Shown here: piece after piece, positions 44,074 to 54,161 of the stretch
Position numbering within the stretch: position 1 is the stretch's first letter
Layout: each line of letters starts with the position of its first letter
Source: Maribellus sp. CM-23
GTDB taxonomy: Bacteria > Bacteroidota > Bacteroidia > Bacteroidales > Prolixibacteraceae
NCBI RefSeq assembly: GCF_021354595.1
Contig: NZ_JADWYJ010000001.1
Coordinates: forward strand, 721,446 to 785,445
DNA length: 64,000 bases
Reading direction: 5' to 3'
Notes under the pieces: generated by a model
Told to the model about the DNA's origin: nothing
The model's database searches: none
Seen by the model: only the letters and a program-made list of their open reading frames with translations
Made by a program: the position numbers and the translations under genes

Positions 44074-44442
44074 AAGTTATCGTTTTTGTGAAAATTCAAG
44101 TTGCGGTAAAGTCAGGATAAATGCCGCGCGAAATGAGGTTAAGGAAAGTCAGCATGTCTAACACATCTTTCATTTCCGGTCATCATCTCAATGGTTTATG
44201 ATTCAAATCGAGATCCTGAATATACAAATTATCTGCTTTCAGAAATAAGACAAAACTCACAAACCTATTCAGGCTGAGACAGAAGGGAAAAGTTTTAGGG
44301 GGAAAGCACCCGAATGCTAAAAGGGCGAGAGTTTACTGAAAACTCACAACAAAAGAAGAGAATTACACAGGCTGTGAGCCGCCAGCCCATACTGACCGCA
44401 GCGCACAGCAACACCCAAGACGACGAGCCGTCGGCTAAGGGA
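44074..44442. other. intergenic region, nothing recognised
   Basis: 369 bases between the start of the Asp-box gene and the end of the response-regulator gene, both minus strand. Presumably contains the Asp-box gene promoter, but no clear -7/-33 pair, repeat or hairpin was found. Confidence 0.35.
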
Positions 44443-45192
44443 TTAGAAGTTGAGAATATCTTTCAGGTTTTTATACCCTGTTTTGGAGACTTTCAGCTTG
44501 GTTTTATCGTGAAGAATGACCACATACGACTCTTTTTCGTATTGCTGAATCTCGGAAATTTCGTTCACCTTTACAATGTACGAACGGTGAATACGCACAA
44601 AATCATTGGGGTTCAACGACGTTTCGAAATACTTCATGGTTTTTTGCTTCATCCAGCGGCCTTCAGTGGTGTAGATCATCACGTAATCATCCATCGACTC
44701 GATGTAACGAATAGCATCCACCGGCGCAATATGGATTTTATGACGGTCTTTCACAACCACACGGTCGAGATAACCTTCGCGCGGAAAATCACTTACCTTC
44801 TCGGCCACGTCCGATTCGCGCCCTTCTGTCTGGATACGCTCTTCCACTTTTGCCACAGCTTCCACCAAACGATCCTTTGAGTAAGGTTTCAGCAGGTAGT
44901 CGGCAGCATTGTACTCAAAAGCCTTTAAAGCATACTGATCGTAGGCGGTGGCAAATATGATCTGTGGTTTATGTTCGAGCAATTCAAGCATCTCAAAACC
45001 TGTAATTTTGGGCATTTGAATATCGAGGAAAACAAGGTCAGGCTTTAATTCATTGATCATTTTCACCCCTTCAAACCCGTTTTCGCATTCGGCAATGATC
45101 TCAATGGATTCAATGTCCGACAAAAAATTCTTCATAAGGTTGCGGGCCAGCTCTTCGTCTTCCACAATGATGGTGCGCAATTTTTCGGTCAT
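44443..45192 (-). CDS. LytTR-family response regulator
   Basis: 249 residues. Receiver domain with acidic pair E11/D12, phosphoacceptor D57 (VFLDIQM) and a conserved Lys (LLKPYSKD, about 105). LytTR DNA-binding domain about 145-248 (RYIESMDDYVMIYT, FVRIHRSYIVKV). The sensor kinase gene ends 1 base before it, so they form a two-component pair. Confidence 0.95.
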   Translation of the reverse strand: MTEKLRTIIVEDEELARNLMKNFLSDIESIEIIAECENGFEGVKMINELKPDLVFLDIQMPKITGFEMLELLEHKPQIIFATAYDQYALKAFEYNAADYLLKPYSKDRLVEAVAKVEERIQTEGRESDVAEKVSDFPREGYLDRVVVKDRHKIHIAPVDAIRYIESMDDYVMIYTTEGRWMKQKTMKYFETSLNPNDFVRIHRSYIVKVNEISEIQQYEKESYVVILHDKTKLKVSKTGYKNLKDILNF

Positions 45193-45193
45193 T

Positions 45194-46246
45194 TTATTTC
45201 TGTTTTTGTGGTATGTTCAAAGTTACGGTAAATTCGTTGTTGTTGTCCTCGATCCTTAACAAATGCGGATTCCCATATATCACCTGGAGCCGGTCGCGAA
45301 TGTTACGCAAACCAATGCCCTCGCCTTTTTTGCTTAACACATTTTTATCGTAGGTATTGCTGATAACAATTTCGAGCATGTTTCCGTTGAGGCGGCAGTG
45401 GGTAATTACATCGATGGTTTCGGTGGCCTCGTAAACACCGTATTTTATTGCATTTTCGTACAAAGGCTGAAGAATCATGTTCGGAATTTCGGCTTTCATA
45501 CAATCCTCTTCGATGGCAAAAACCGGGTTCAGTTTTTTCCCAAAGCGCACTTTTTCGATGCTGAGATACAGCTTATTATTTTCGAGTTCGCGCATAAAAG
45601 TTACCTTCTCATCCTGGTCGTGTTTAAGCGAATAGCGCATCAGCTGCGACAGGTTGATCACCATTTCCTGCGCCCGCGCGGGATCGGTCATGGTAAGCGA
45701 CGAGATACTGTTCAGACTGTTGAACAAAAAGTGCGGGTTTATCTGCGATTTTAAAGCATGTAATTCCGCCTCTTTTACCAAAGCTTTCAGGTGTGTTTCG
45801 TTCTTCGATTTTTCCTTGAAGGCATAGTAGTAATTTACAGCATAGAAAAAAACCACAAAGCCAACGTACATAATATATCCGGCCACCGTGCGACCTAAAA
45901 CCGTATGATCGAGCCACTGCCGTGCATTGGGATGAAAGGCCTTTACCACTACCACTCCAATGTACATCCAGATAAAAACGATGATGGTAGCTGCGATCAG
46001 ATGCGCCAGAATAACCCGCAGAATGCTATTGTCTTCGAGTGTACTGAACTTAATCACGTACCAGATAGCCGCTCCAATCAGGGCGTAAAGAATAAGAAAT
46101 GTAAAGGTTTCAACAACAGAGTTGCCAAGCGGAACTCCGTTTACCAATGTAGCAATCAGCACCAGAACCGTAGAAACAAGTATCCAGAACAGTCCGTAAG
46201 CGATGGTGAGCTTTGGATTGGATATAAACGGATGGCGGATGTCCAT
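45194..46246 (-). CDS. LytS-type sensor histidine kinase
   Basis: 350 residues. Four membrane helices (about 15-37, 45-65, 78-100, 122-142), a short coiled linker, then the His_kinase domain with H172 in QINPHFLFNSLNS and an ATPase part (MILQPLYENAIKYGV, GEGIGLRNIRDRL). No extracellular sensor domain, so the membrane part or a partner membrane protein may be the sensor. It lies between the LiaF-like gene (1 base) and its response regulator. Confidence 0.94.
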   Translation of the reverse strand: MDIRHPFISNPKLTIAYGLFWILVSTVLVLIATLVNGVPLGNSVVETFTFLILYALIGAAIWYVIKFSTLEDNSILRVILAHLIAATIIVFIWMYIGVVVVKAFHPNARQWLDHTVLGRTVAGYIMYVGFVVFFYAVNYYYAFKEKSKNETHLKALVKEAELHALKSQINPHFLFNSLNSISSLTMTDPARAQEMVINLSQLMRYSLKHDQDEKVTFMRELENNKLYLSIEKVRFGKKLNPVFAIEEDCMKAEIPNMILQPLYENAIKYGVYEATETIDVITHCRLNGNMLEIVISNTYDKNVLSKKGEGIGLRNIRDRLQVIYGNPHLLRIEDNNNEFTVTLNIPQKQK

Positions 46247-46247
46247 T

Positions 46248-46970
46248 TTACATGTATTTTACTTCCACCCCACCAAACGCTGCAAATCCTTTTATGATCA
46301 GCGTTTTTGAAGGATCGGAAACAATATGATTAATGGAAGATCCCCGTTTATCGGTAAATGCACCAAAAACAGCCGTAACTTCATTTTTGATGGTCCAGTC
46401 GGGCGGAACTTTAAAACTGCATCCTCCGAATATGGAAACGCAGTCAACAACCGCACCGTTCGGTGAAAGCTGTGCCTGCCGAAGATCGTATTCGGCACCA
46501 CCAAAAACAGAGGTTGTTTTTCCTCCGACAAAACTTTTTGAATCGATGTAGACTTCCCTTCCGCCAAACATCACAAATTCATCAAAGTAGTTAATTCCGT
46601 AAGCTCTACCGGGATCGAAGGTTGGTTGTTCGCGCGGAGTGTTGTGTTTTCCAAAATGCGTGACCAGCAAAACTACACCGATAAGAATAATCAGCAATGG
46701 CCAGCCAATTCGTTTCAGTTCATACGGAATGCTCATCATTTCAGGCATAAGAAAAAAACCACCGATAACGATCAATACGGTTCCGGTTGTTTTGTTTCCT
46801 CCGATAAGTGAGAACACCCCGATACCTATCAGCAACATTTGCCAGGAAATGAGAATATCATTCCAAAAATCAGGAATCAGGTTGAGTCGTTCCATAATCC
46901 ACAATACGCCAATAACGATCATGAATACGCCAAAATATACTCTTTTATTCGATGATTCTCTTTTCTCCAT
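46248..46970 (-). CDS. LiaF-like envelope-stress membrane protein
   Basis: 240 residues. Four hydrophobic helices in the first approximately 110 residues (DUF5668-like), then a beta-helix-like domain (about 130-240) with repeating FGG/VFGG turns (MFGGREVYI, VFGGAEYDL, IFGGCSFKV, AFGGVEVKY) typical of LiaF/YvqF C-termini. In Firmicutes LiaF holds a sensor kinase inactive until the envelope is damaged. Here the adjacent kinase is of LytS type, so the same logic is inferred. Confidence 0.88.
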   Translation of the reverse strand: MEKRESSNKRVYFGVFMIVIGVLWIMERLNLIPDFWNDILISWQMLLIGIGVFSLIGGNKTTGTVLIVIGGFFLMPEMMSIPYELKRIGWPLLIILIGVVLLVTHFGKHNTPREQPTFDPGRAYGINYFDEFVMFGGREVYIDSKSFVGGKTTSVFGGAEYDLRQAQLSPNGAVVDCVSIFGGCSFKVPPDWTIKNEVTAVFGAFTDKRGSSINHIVSDPSKTLIIKGFAAFGGVEVKYM

Positions 46971-47066
46971 TGCTATCGAATTTTAGAAATTCAAAATTAG
47001 GTTCGTTGCTTCTAATGCCTGCTCTCTATTCGGTAAACAAAGCATAATTGTCGGTTAATATACACA

Positions 47067-47438
47067 TTATAACAATCGGGCAACAATTGCCACCCCAAAT
47101 CCGATCAGAATAAGCGGTAATAAAAGGAAAACTGTAATTCCGGGGAAAAATAATTTGGGGATTAAAAAGATGCCTCCCACTACCAAAAGTACCAGTCCGA
47201 CAGGACGCCGTCCAGCCATCAGCACCAGCCCGACAATGATCAGTATCACCGGCCAGGAGAAAATCAGATGCCCCAGTTTAGTGGCCGTCAGTTGAAAAGG
47301 GATAAAAACATTCTGAAAATGATGAAACGGGAACATCGAAAAAGCCCCGCTCTGTTTTATTAGCCACAATATTCCGAATACGATCAAAAATACCGCCAGC
47401 AGTTTTTTTGAGTTGTCGTTGTGTGGTTTCTCCTGCAT
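47067..47438 (-). CDS. LiaI/DUF5668-like small membrane protein
   Basis: 123 residues, three to four helices (LLAVFLIVFGILWLIKQSG, FSWPVILIIVGLVLMAGRR, VGLVLLVVGGIFLIP, LLPLILIGFGVAIVARLL). It resembles the membrane half of the LiaF-like protein 96 bases downstream and is likely the first gene of the LiaI-LiaF-LytS-LytTR operon. Confidence 0.8.
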   Translation of the reverse strand: MQEKPHNDNSKKLLAVFLIVFGILWLIKQSGAFSMFPFHHFQNVFIPFQLTATKLGHLIFSWPVILIIVGLVLMAGRRPVGLVLLVVGGIFLIPKLFFPGITVFLLLPLILIGFGVAIVARLL

Positions 47439-47557
47439 GATGTTGATGTTTTATGATTTCGGGATTAAAGGTAGGAAACACCTGCACACCGCGCAGTTTA
47501 CATTCGGTTAACAAAGGGGATATGTCGGTAAAAGGAATGATCGGAAACCAGAAAGCA

Positions 47558-47583
47558 CAAAAAAAGCGGGAAATGATCCCGCC
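47558..47583 (-). terminator. terminator after glnS
   Basis: GCGGGA (47566-47571) / TCCCGC (47577-47582) with an A-run on the left, i.e. a T-run on the minus strand. It lies just before the glnS stop codon region's end and may act within the overlapping 3' end. Confidence 0.65.
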
Positions 47584-47589
47584 TTCTAC

Positions 47590-49296
47590 TTATTCTTTGC
47601 CTTGGGCTTTTGCCCACGAATCTCTTAATGCAACTGTTCGGTTAAACACCGGTTTTTCGGGAGTCGAATCCGGGTCCATATTAAAGTACCCGAGTCGTTC
47701 GAACTGGAAATGGTCCAGCGGTTTCGAATCTTTAATAAACGGTTCCAGGTAACAATCGCTCAGTACGCTCAACGAATCAGGATTCATAAATTCCTTGAAA
47801 TCTACGTCCTTGTGACCATTGGGATCTTCATCGTTAAAAAGACGATCGTACAAACGTACTTCTGATTTTACACCATGCGTAGCCGACACCCAGTGAAGCG
47901 TTGCCTTTACTTTACGCCCGTCGGGTGAATTTCCGCCTTTTGAAGCCGGATCGTAGGTACAATGCAACTCCGTGATTTCTCCGTTTTCGTCTTTGATCAC
48001 ATCCGTGCAAGTCACAAAATAAGCGTAACGCAAACGTACTTCCCTGCCCGGTCCGAGACGGAAGAATTTACGTGGCGGATCTTCCATAAAATCATCGCGC
48101 TCGATGTAAATCTCTCTTGTAAAAGGCACTTTACGCATTCCCATGGTTTCATCTTCCGGGTTATTGACCGCATCCAATTCTTCCACCAGATCCTCCGGAT
48201 AGTTGGTGATCACTACTTTCAGCGGGTTGATCACTCCCATTACCCGCTGTGCTGTTTTATTTAAATGTTCGCGCACGCTGAACTCGAGCAGCGAAACATC
48301 GATCATTCCGTCCACTTTTGTTACTCCGATCTTATCCGAGAAATTCCGGATCGATTCGGGCGTATAACCACGGCGGCGCAAACCCGAAATGGTGGGCATC
48401 CGCGGATCGTCCCAACCGCTTACATGCCCGTCTTTTACCAGCTCGAGCAGTTTACGCTTGCTCATCACGGTGTAAGTCAGGTTCAAACGCGCAAATTCAA
48501 TCTGGCGCGGACGGTAGTCACTATCTTTTAACTGATCGATAAACCAATCGTACAAGGGACGGTGCACCTCAAATTCCAGCGTACAGATGGAATGTGTAAT
48601 TCCTTCCCAATAGTCACACTGCCCGTGGGCAAAATCGTACATCGGGTATACACACCACTTGTCTCCGGTGCGGTGGTGATGCGCTTTCATGATCCGGTAA
48701 ATAATCGGGTCGCGCATGTGCATGTTGGGCGAAGTCATATCAATTTTTGCCCGCAACACTTTTTCACCTTCATTGAATTCGCCGGCTGTCATCCTTTCAA
48801 ACAAATCCAGGTTTTCTTCCACCAAACGATTACGATGCGGACTTTCCATCCCCGGTTTCTGAGGAGTACCTTTCTGGCTACTGATGGTTTCTGCATCCTG
48901 ATCATCCACATAGGCTTTCCCTTCTTTGATCAACTGGATCGCAAAAGCATGCAGTTTCGGGAAAAAATCAGAAGCATAATACAGGCGGTTTTCCCAGTCG
49001 AATCCCAGCCAGTGTACGTCTTCCATGATGGATTCAACATATTCTGTCTCTTCTTTCGAAGGATTGGTATCGTCGAAACGCAGATTGGTTTTACCTCCGT
49101 ATTGCTGGGCAAGGCCAAAATTCAAGCAGATAGACTTTGCGTGACCAATGTGCAAATAACCGTTTGGTTCCGGGGGAAAACGCGTATGAACCCGCTTGTC
49201 ATTCTTCCCGGCTGCCAGATCAGCATCGATCTGCATGTTTATAAAGTTGGCCTTCTTTTTGGCTTCCGTATTGTTGGCTGTGTTATTTTCTGACAT
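47590..49296 (-). CDS. glnS: glutaminyl-tRNA synthetase
   Basis: 568 residues, family length. Class I signature HIGH at 49-52 in [23 protein letters not shown] at about 283, and a C-terminal anticodon-binding beta-barrel part ([14 protein letters not shown]). It attaches glutamine to tRNA-Gln directly. A hairpin with a minus-strand T-run follows just past the stop. Confidence 0.99.
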   Translation of the reverse strand: MSENNTANNTEAKKKANFINMQIDADLAAGKNDKRVHTRFPPEPNGYLHIGHAKSICLNFGLAQQYGGKTNLRFDDTNPSKEETEYVESIMEDVHWLGFDWENRLYYASDFFPKLHAFAIQLIKEGKAYVDDQDAETISSQKGTPQKPGMESPHRNRLVEENLDLFERMTAGEFNEGEKVLRAKIDMTSPNMHMRDPIIYRIMKAHHHRTGDKWCVYPMYDFAHGQCDYWEGITHSICTLEFEVHRPLYDWFIDQLKDSDYRPRQIEFARLNLTYTVMSKRKLLELVKDGHVSGWDDPRMPTISGLRRRGYTPESIRNFSDKIGVTKVDGMIDVSLLEFSVREHLNKTAQRVMGVINPLKVVITNYPEDLVEELDAVNNPEDETMGMRKVPFTREIYIERDDFMEDPPRKFFRLGPGREVRLRYAYFVTCTDVIKDENGEITELHCTYDPASKGGNSPDGRKVKATLHWVSATHGVKSEVRLYDRLFNDEDPNGHKDVDFKEFMNPDSLSVLSDCYLEPFIKDSKPLDHFQFERLGYFNMDPDSTPEKPVFNRTVALRDSWAKAQGKE

Positions 49297-49406
49297 ATTT
49301 TTAGAATTAACCCCTCATTTAAAAGCCTACAAAATTAAAAAATGATTTGTGAGAAAGGCGGCTACCCTCTCATTTTATTACTTTTGTGCCCACATATTTA
49401 AAAAAC

Positions 49407-49757
49407 ATGGGAGTTATTGAAATCGAGGGCATGAAGTTTTATGCCTATCACGGGCATTTTGCAGCAGAACAGATCGTTGGGAATAATTTTGAGGTGTATG
49501 CGCGGATTGAGGCAAATTGCAGCAAGGCCGGAGAAAGTGATAATCTGGACGACGCACTGAATTACCAGGCGGTATACGAAACCATTCAGAAAGAAATGCA
49601 AATAAAATCGGCACTGCTCGAAAACGTTGCAACCCGGATTCTTGACGCGCTGTACGCTGAATTTTCGGCCATTGAAAAAGCAAAAATCAAAATTTCGAAA
49701 ATGAACCCGCCGATGGGTGGTGAAATGGAACGGGTAAGTGTAACGCTGGAAAGATAG
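49407..49757 (+). CDS. folB: dihydroneopterin aldolase
   Basis: 116 residues from ATG 49407 (MGVIEIEGMKFYAYHGHF); GTG 49386 is an in-frame alternative. The family pattern is clear: F-Y-A-Y-H-G-x-x-x-x-E at the start, DDALNYQAVYETI in the middle and the K-I-S-K-x-N-P-P end motif. It acts in folate synthesis. Single gene, divergent from glnS. Confidence 0.95.
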   Translation: MGVIEIEGMKFYAYHGHFAAEQIVGNNFEVYARIEANCSKAGESDNLDDALNYQAVYETIQKEMQIKSALLENVATRILDALYAEFSAIEKAKIKISKMNPPMGGEMERVSVTLER

Positions 49758-50434
49758 GGAAAGGTGGAGAAAAAGGCGAAGGCGGAGGCGCAGATGTTCG
49801 AGATGTTTACTCCTTATATGGTTAAGTCAGCAGTCGTAGTTATTGAAGTCATAAAAAAATTTTCAATACCCAATGTTGAATAACCAGTCACTTGTTCGTT
49901 GTAGCTAGTAGCTTGTAGTTTATTTTCCCATTTACGCATTAAAGCATTCATGCATTTATGCCTTCAATAACCGAGAATGGAAACTCAACCCACAATCTAC
50001 TTCAATCTATCAGTCGAATCAATCCTCTTTCCACGTTAATCAATCACAAGGATGTTATCAAATATTTAATTACCAATGTAATCCTGACATTTATCAAATT
50101 TTTCAAATTTTTAATTCGTATTTTCGAAAACACAAATTTCAACCTTTACAACCATGTTTTTGAGTACGAAGAATTTGAGCGAAGGAGGCTGCCGCGACAA
50201 GTGTTTCGGCGGACGAAAGAGAGAGTTGCAAGAGGGAAAGAACCCAAAATCGATACAAGAGAATGCATATGTTGCACAAGGCACACATGTAAATTCACAC
50301 TGGCAAAAATTGCGGAAATAAGCACGATTTATCGTTCCCTGTTGCAGGAACTAATAAAATTTATATTTTTGCACACCGAAACGAACAAGGTTCCTTGGTC
50401 CCGAGTACTCGGGACTAGGAAGCAACTCAAAAAT
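49758..50434. other. intergenic region upstream of tRNA-Cys
   Basis: About 680 bases of low-complexity sequence with no credible gene. An open frame here runs through the tRNA and is not coding. Near the end are a -7 box (50364-50371), a copy of the tRNA 5' end (50389-50398) and an 18-bp palindrome (50398-50415). Confidence 0.5.
50364..50371 (+). promoter_or_regulatory. -7 promoter box for tRNA-Cys
   Basis: TATTTTTG matches TAnnTTTG. The upstream TTGC (50342-50345) at about 18 bases is a weak -33. Confidence 0.45.
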
Positions 50435-50505
50435 GGTTCCTTGGCCGAGTGGCTAGGCAGCGGTCTGCAAAACCGCGTACGGCGGTTCGAATCCGCCAGG
50501 AACCT
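50435..50505 (+). tRNA. tRNA-Cys (GCA)
   Basis: 71-nt cloverleaf: acceptor GGTTCCT/AGGAACC, D arm with GGC loop residues, anticodon stem GCGGT/ACCGC with loop CTGCAAA (anticodon GCA at 50467-50469), T arm GGCGG-TTCGAAT-CCGCC, discriminator T. CCA is not encoded. Confidence 0.97.
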
Positions 50506-50510
50506 CACAA

Positions 50511-50547
50511 AAGAAGGGCAATCTGAAAAGACTGCCCTTCTTTTTTT
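50511..50547 (+). terminator. rho-independent terminator after tRNA-Cys
   Basis: AAGAAGGGCA / TGCCCTTCTT stem followed by a long T-run, 5 bases after the tRNA. It sits just before the end of the convergent oxidoreductase gene. Confidence 0.9.
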
Positions 50548-50560
50548 ATCCGATCGTATC

Positions 50561-51874
50561 TTATAATTTCCAGGGTTCACGGTATTGGTACTGCATGTAT
50601 GCCACCGCAGCCTCATCGTTTCCAAACGACTGTGCTTTTGGATCCCAGATAATTTCGCGTCCCAGGTCGCAGGCAATATTACCCAGCGTACAAACGGTGC
50701 ACGAACTGTGTCCGATTTCCACCGGCACCACCGGATCGATCCGTTTTTTAACCGCTTCAATAAAATTAACCTGGTGCGGAATTTTTGTTTCATACGGCGT
50801 ATCGTCATCCGCTTGCCCGCTGTCAGCTGGAAGCAACGAATCATCCGAAGCTTTATAATGGCCGCGGGATACTTCAATCCAGCCATTATCGCCCCAGAAT
50901 TTCACACCTTTGGTTTTTGCTTCGTCAAAAGTTTCAGAAGTCATTACCACACCATTGGCGTATTCGTAATGAATAAATTCTGAACCGTCGCCGATGGGTG
51001 CAATTTTAACCGGGCCGTTGTTATCCATTCCCAGTCCCCACTGAGCAATGTCGAACATGTGTGCGCCCCAGTCGGTAGTGAAACCACCACCCATTTCCTT
51101 GTACCAGCGCCATCCGCCCCAGAACTCTTCATCTTTTGGAGGATTGAGCGAAATAGGCGGATTCAATTCCTTGTTAAAGTGAATATCTCCGCGCAGAGGC
51201 CCTAACCACAGATCCCAGTTCAGATCTTCCGGCACGGTTTCTTCCGGCAAATTATAAGGCGTTGGAGGAGCACCAACATAAGCGTTTACTTTTTCAATTT
51301 TGCCAATGGCTCCGCTTTGCACCAATTTTACGGCATGCTGGAAGTTTGGATCCGATCTTTGCTGACTTCCGATTCCGAGAATACGGTTGTTTCCGCGTAC
51401 TGCCTTGATTAACTCCTGCCCTTCTTTAATAGTGAAGGTCATCGGTTTTTCCAGGTAAACATCTTTCCCTGCATTACATGCTGCAATGGCAATAAGTGCA
51501 TGCCAGTGGTCAGGTACCGCAATAACAACGGCATCAATGTCTTCGCGCGCCAGCAGGTCGGTAAAACGTTCGTACGATTTTACTTCCACGTTTTGCTGCT
51601 TCGAAGCATAAAACTCATTCACCTTGTTTTCAAAACGGGTACGTTTGCGGCCGTAAACGTCGCAGCCAGCCACCACTTTAACACCGGCAATCTGGAGAAA
51701 ACCATTCAGCAGAAACATGGCTTGTCGTCCCAGGCCAATAATTCCCAGGCGAATCCCCTCCTCCGCCACTGCTTTTGTTGCACAAGAACTCAAAGAAGGC
51801 AAAATAGTAATACCGGCCAATCCAACGGCGGTAGTGCCAATAAACCTCCTTCTCGAAAAATTTTCTTTACTCAT
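50561..51874 (-). CDS. Tat-exported Gfo/Idh/MocA family oxidoreductase
   Basis: 437 residues from ATG 51874; longer in-frame starts include AT-rich intergenic sequence. Twin-arginine signal (SRRRFIGTTAVGLAG) with a following SLSSCA lipobox-like end. Rossmann motif IGLGRQA, then the family EKP motif (DVYLEKPMTFT, about 130) and GWRWYKEMGGGFTTDWGAHMFD. These enzymes oxidise or reduce sugars with NAD(P); the exact sugar is unknown. Export with bound cofactor explains the Tat signal. Confidence 0.92.
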   Translation of the reverse strand: MSKENFSRRRFIGTTAVGLAGITILPSLSSCATKAVAEEGIRLGIIGLGRQAMFLLNGFLQIAGVKVVAGCDVYGRKRTRFENKVNEFYASKQQNVEVKSYERFTDLLAREDIDAVVIAVPDHWHALIAIAACNAGKDVYLEKPMTFTIKEGQELIKAVRGNNRILGIGSQQRSDPNFQHAVKLVQSGAIGKIEKVNAYVGAPPTPYNLPEETVPEDLNWDLWLGPLRGDIHFNKELNPPISLNPPKDEEFWGGWRWYKEMGGGFTTDWGAHMFDIAQWGLGMDNNGPVKIAPIGDGSEFIHYEYANGVVMTSETFDEAKTKGVKFWGDNGWIEVSRGHYKASDDSLLPADSGQADDDTPYETKIPHQVNFIEAVKKRIDPVVPVEIGHSSCTVCTLGNIACDLGREIIWDPKAQSFGNDEAAVAYMQYQYREPWKL

Positions 51875-52055
51875 AATATAATTTGTTAAAGGTTTTGTTT
51901 TGCGAAGTATAAAAATAGGAATCTCAAGTGATTGTAAAAACAGATTGAAGTGGAAATTTACATAATAAAGTAACAGAAAATTACGCGAACCGATAAAAAT
52001 TCTTTTAGCATATTTGTGAACGTGAAATCTGTTATCAAATACAGACTTTTTTAAG

Positions 52056-52793
52056 ATGAAAATACTTCGAATAATTTTATTAAGCCCGTTGGCGCTTATC
52101 CGCTTGCTACTGGTGTTGCTATCCACCCTCTTTTTTTCGACCATTGCTTTGGTTTGGATGAAAATTTCCGGGTTCAGCCGAAAGGTTCAGCGGTGGACCA
52201 TGGGTAACTGGGGCAAATCGCTTACCTGGATTTGTGGCATCCGGCTCGATAAAAAAGCCTTCCCCGACGACAGCAACTTTATTTTAATGTCGAACCATCG
52301 CAGCTACCTCGATATTTTCATTATTGCCGGGTTAACGCCCTCGGCCATGGTAGGGAAAGCAGAAATTGCCAAATGGCCGCTGGGAAAACTGGCCATGACC
52401 GTTTCGAATTCCATTTTGGTGGACCGCAACAATACCAGCAGTCTGATCAATACCATGAAAAAAATAAAAGAATCGGTTTCCCAGGGAATTCCGGTTACCT
52501 TGTTTCCCGAAGGCACTACCTACAAAGGACCGTTAACCAAAACCTTCAAAAACGGCAGTTTTAAAATAGCCGCTGAAACCGGAATCCCGGTTATTCCGAT
52601 GGCCATTCAATACAAAGACAGGGAAGATGCCTGGGTGGGCGACGACACATTTTTGGGACATTTCTTCCGACAGATAAGCAAGCCTGTAACTCACGTCGAG
52701 ATTCAATACGGAACACCTCTTATTCTTGCTGATTACAAAGAGCTACAAGCAAAAACAAAGGAAAGCATCGACCACATGCTCAAAGAGATGTAA
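52056..52793 (+). CDS. plsC: 1-acyl-sn-glycerol-3-phosphate acyltransferase
   Basis: 245 residues. N-terminal hydrophobic helix (about 5-35), catalytic NHRSYLD (H81-x4-D86), then VGKAEIAKWPLGKLA and FPEGTT (about 152). All match the PlsC family. It makes phosphatidic acid at the inner membrane. Its stop codon abuts the stop of the convergent permease gene with no bases between. Confidence 0.94.
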   Translation: MKILRIILLSPLALIRLLLVLLSTLFFSTIALVWMKISGFSRKVQRWTMGNWGKSLTWICGIRLDKKAFPDDSNFILMSNHRSYLDIFIIAGLTPSAMVGKAEIAKWPLGKLAMTVSNSILVDRNNTSSLINTMKKIKESVSQGIPVTLFPEGTTYKGPLTKTFKNGSFKIAAETGIPVIPMAIQYKDREDAWVGDDTFLGHFFRQISKPVTHVEIQYGTPLILADYKELQAKTKESIDHMLKEM

Positions 52794-54155
52794 TCAATTT
52801 TTGAGCTTCTTCTTTCGGGCATTGAACCAATAAAACACCGGTATTCCGGAAAGTACGGTCAGGATGGCAACCGACGATTCAACAGGCCGCTGACAATATG
52901 CCAGCACCAACATTGCAATGCCGGTTATGATAAAAATGAGGTGCACCCAAGGATATCCCCACAATGGTAAAACACTCTTTTCCCTTTTTCGCAAAACAAA
53001 AACTCCTGCCACGGCCAACACGGGAAAGATACCCAATGCAAAGCCCATGTATACCAGTATCTGTTCGAAGGTGCCCGACAAAACCAGCACAATGGCAATA
53101 ACAGCCTGCAGGTAAAGGGCGTTAACCGGCACTTTTCTTTTCGGATGAATGACAGCAATGCTTTTGAAAAAATAGCCATCACGCGCCATCTGGAAATACA
53201 CCCGGGGCCCCAGAATAATAAAGGCACTTAGCGAAGAAAACAGCGCAAAGGCAATTAGCAAAGAAATGATTTTCTCCGCCACCGGGCCAAATGCGTTACC
53301 GGCTGCCAGCCCGCCAATTTCGGTTTCTCCCACCATCTGCCCCGGAGGAATGGCGTACACAAAAAACAAATTCAGCAAGACATATAACACCGTTACAATC
53401 AGCGTTGAAATTAAAAGTGAACGAAGAATAACTTTTCGCGGATTTCTAATCTCAGAACCAATGTAGGTGGCCGAATTCCAACCACTGTAGGCAAACATAA
53501 CAAAAACCAGCGCTAACCCAATTTCCTTCCAATTGGCAAAATCAAAACGCATAAGCGATGATGACCGGAAATGCGTAAAACTCCCTTCACCAAAAGCAAA
53601 ACCGGCCACAATCAGTCCAATCAAAAGCAAAACCTTAAAAACGGTCAACACATTTTGAATGCGCGCTCCGAAAACAACTCCCAAAGAATGAATCAAACTA
53701 AAACCAAGGATTAACAAGATGGCTAAAACACTGCTGAAAGTTTCGGGAGTAATTACTCCGTTCAGCATTAATTCGTTCTGAAACCCAGGAAAGGCCCAGG
53801 TTAGGTATTTGCTGAAACCGATGGCGGATGCCGCAATGGGAGCGGAAAACGCAACCAGCAGAGATAACCATCCGCTTAAAAAGCCCAGCAGCGGGCTAAA
53901 CAATTTCGAAATAAAAACGTACTCACCGCCGGCCTCGGGATAGGCTGCCCCCAATTCTCCAAAAGCCAGCGCCCCGCAAAACGAGATCACACCGCCCACA
54001 CACCATAAAATGATCATCATCCAGGGGTTTCCCAGAAAATCCATAATGTAACCGGTGGTGGTAAAAATTCCGGCTCCGATAATGTTTGCGACCACGATAT
54101 TTGTGACCGGAAACAGGCCTAATTTTCGTTCAAGTTGCTGATTTGAGTCCGACAA
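52794..54155 (-). CDS. APC-family amino-acid permease
   Basis: 453 residues, about 12 membrane helices. The family start VVANIIGAGIFTTTG with the substrate-binding G-x-G-I-F loop, then ELGAAYPEAGGEYVFI and SGWNSATYIGSEIRNPRK. It takes up or exchanges amino acids across the inner membrane; substrate unknown. The exported methyltransferase gene is 6 bases upstream on the same strand. Confidence 0.93.
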   Translation of the reverse strand: MSDSNQQLERKLGLFPVTNIVVANIIGAGIFTTTGYIMDFLGNPWMMIILWCVGGVISFCGALAFGELGAAYPEAGGEYVFISKLFSPLLGFLSGWLSLLVAFSAPIAASAIGFSKYLTWAFPGFQNELMLNGVITPETFSSVLAILLILGFSLIHSLGVVFGARIQNVLTVFKVLLLIGLIVAGFAFGEGSFTHFRSSSLMRFDFANWKEIGLALVFVMFAYSGWNSATYIGSEIRNPRKVILRSLLISTLIVTVLYVLLNLFFVYAIPPGQMVGETEIGGLAAGNAFGPVAEKIISLLIAFALFSSLSAFIILGPRVYFQMARDGYFFKSIAVIHPKRKVPVNALYLQAVIAIVLVLSGTFEQILVYMGFALGIFPVLAVAGVFVLRKREKSVLPLWGYPWVHLIFIITGIAMLVLAYCQRPVESSVAILTVLSGIPVFYWFNARKKKLKN

Positions 54156-54161
54156 TGGCTT

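Noticed and set aside
49958..50566. Open frame of about 200 codons through the tRNA-Cys
   Set aside because: It reads across the tRNA and its terminator and has no family resemblance.
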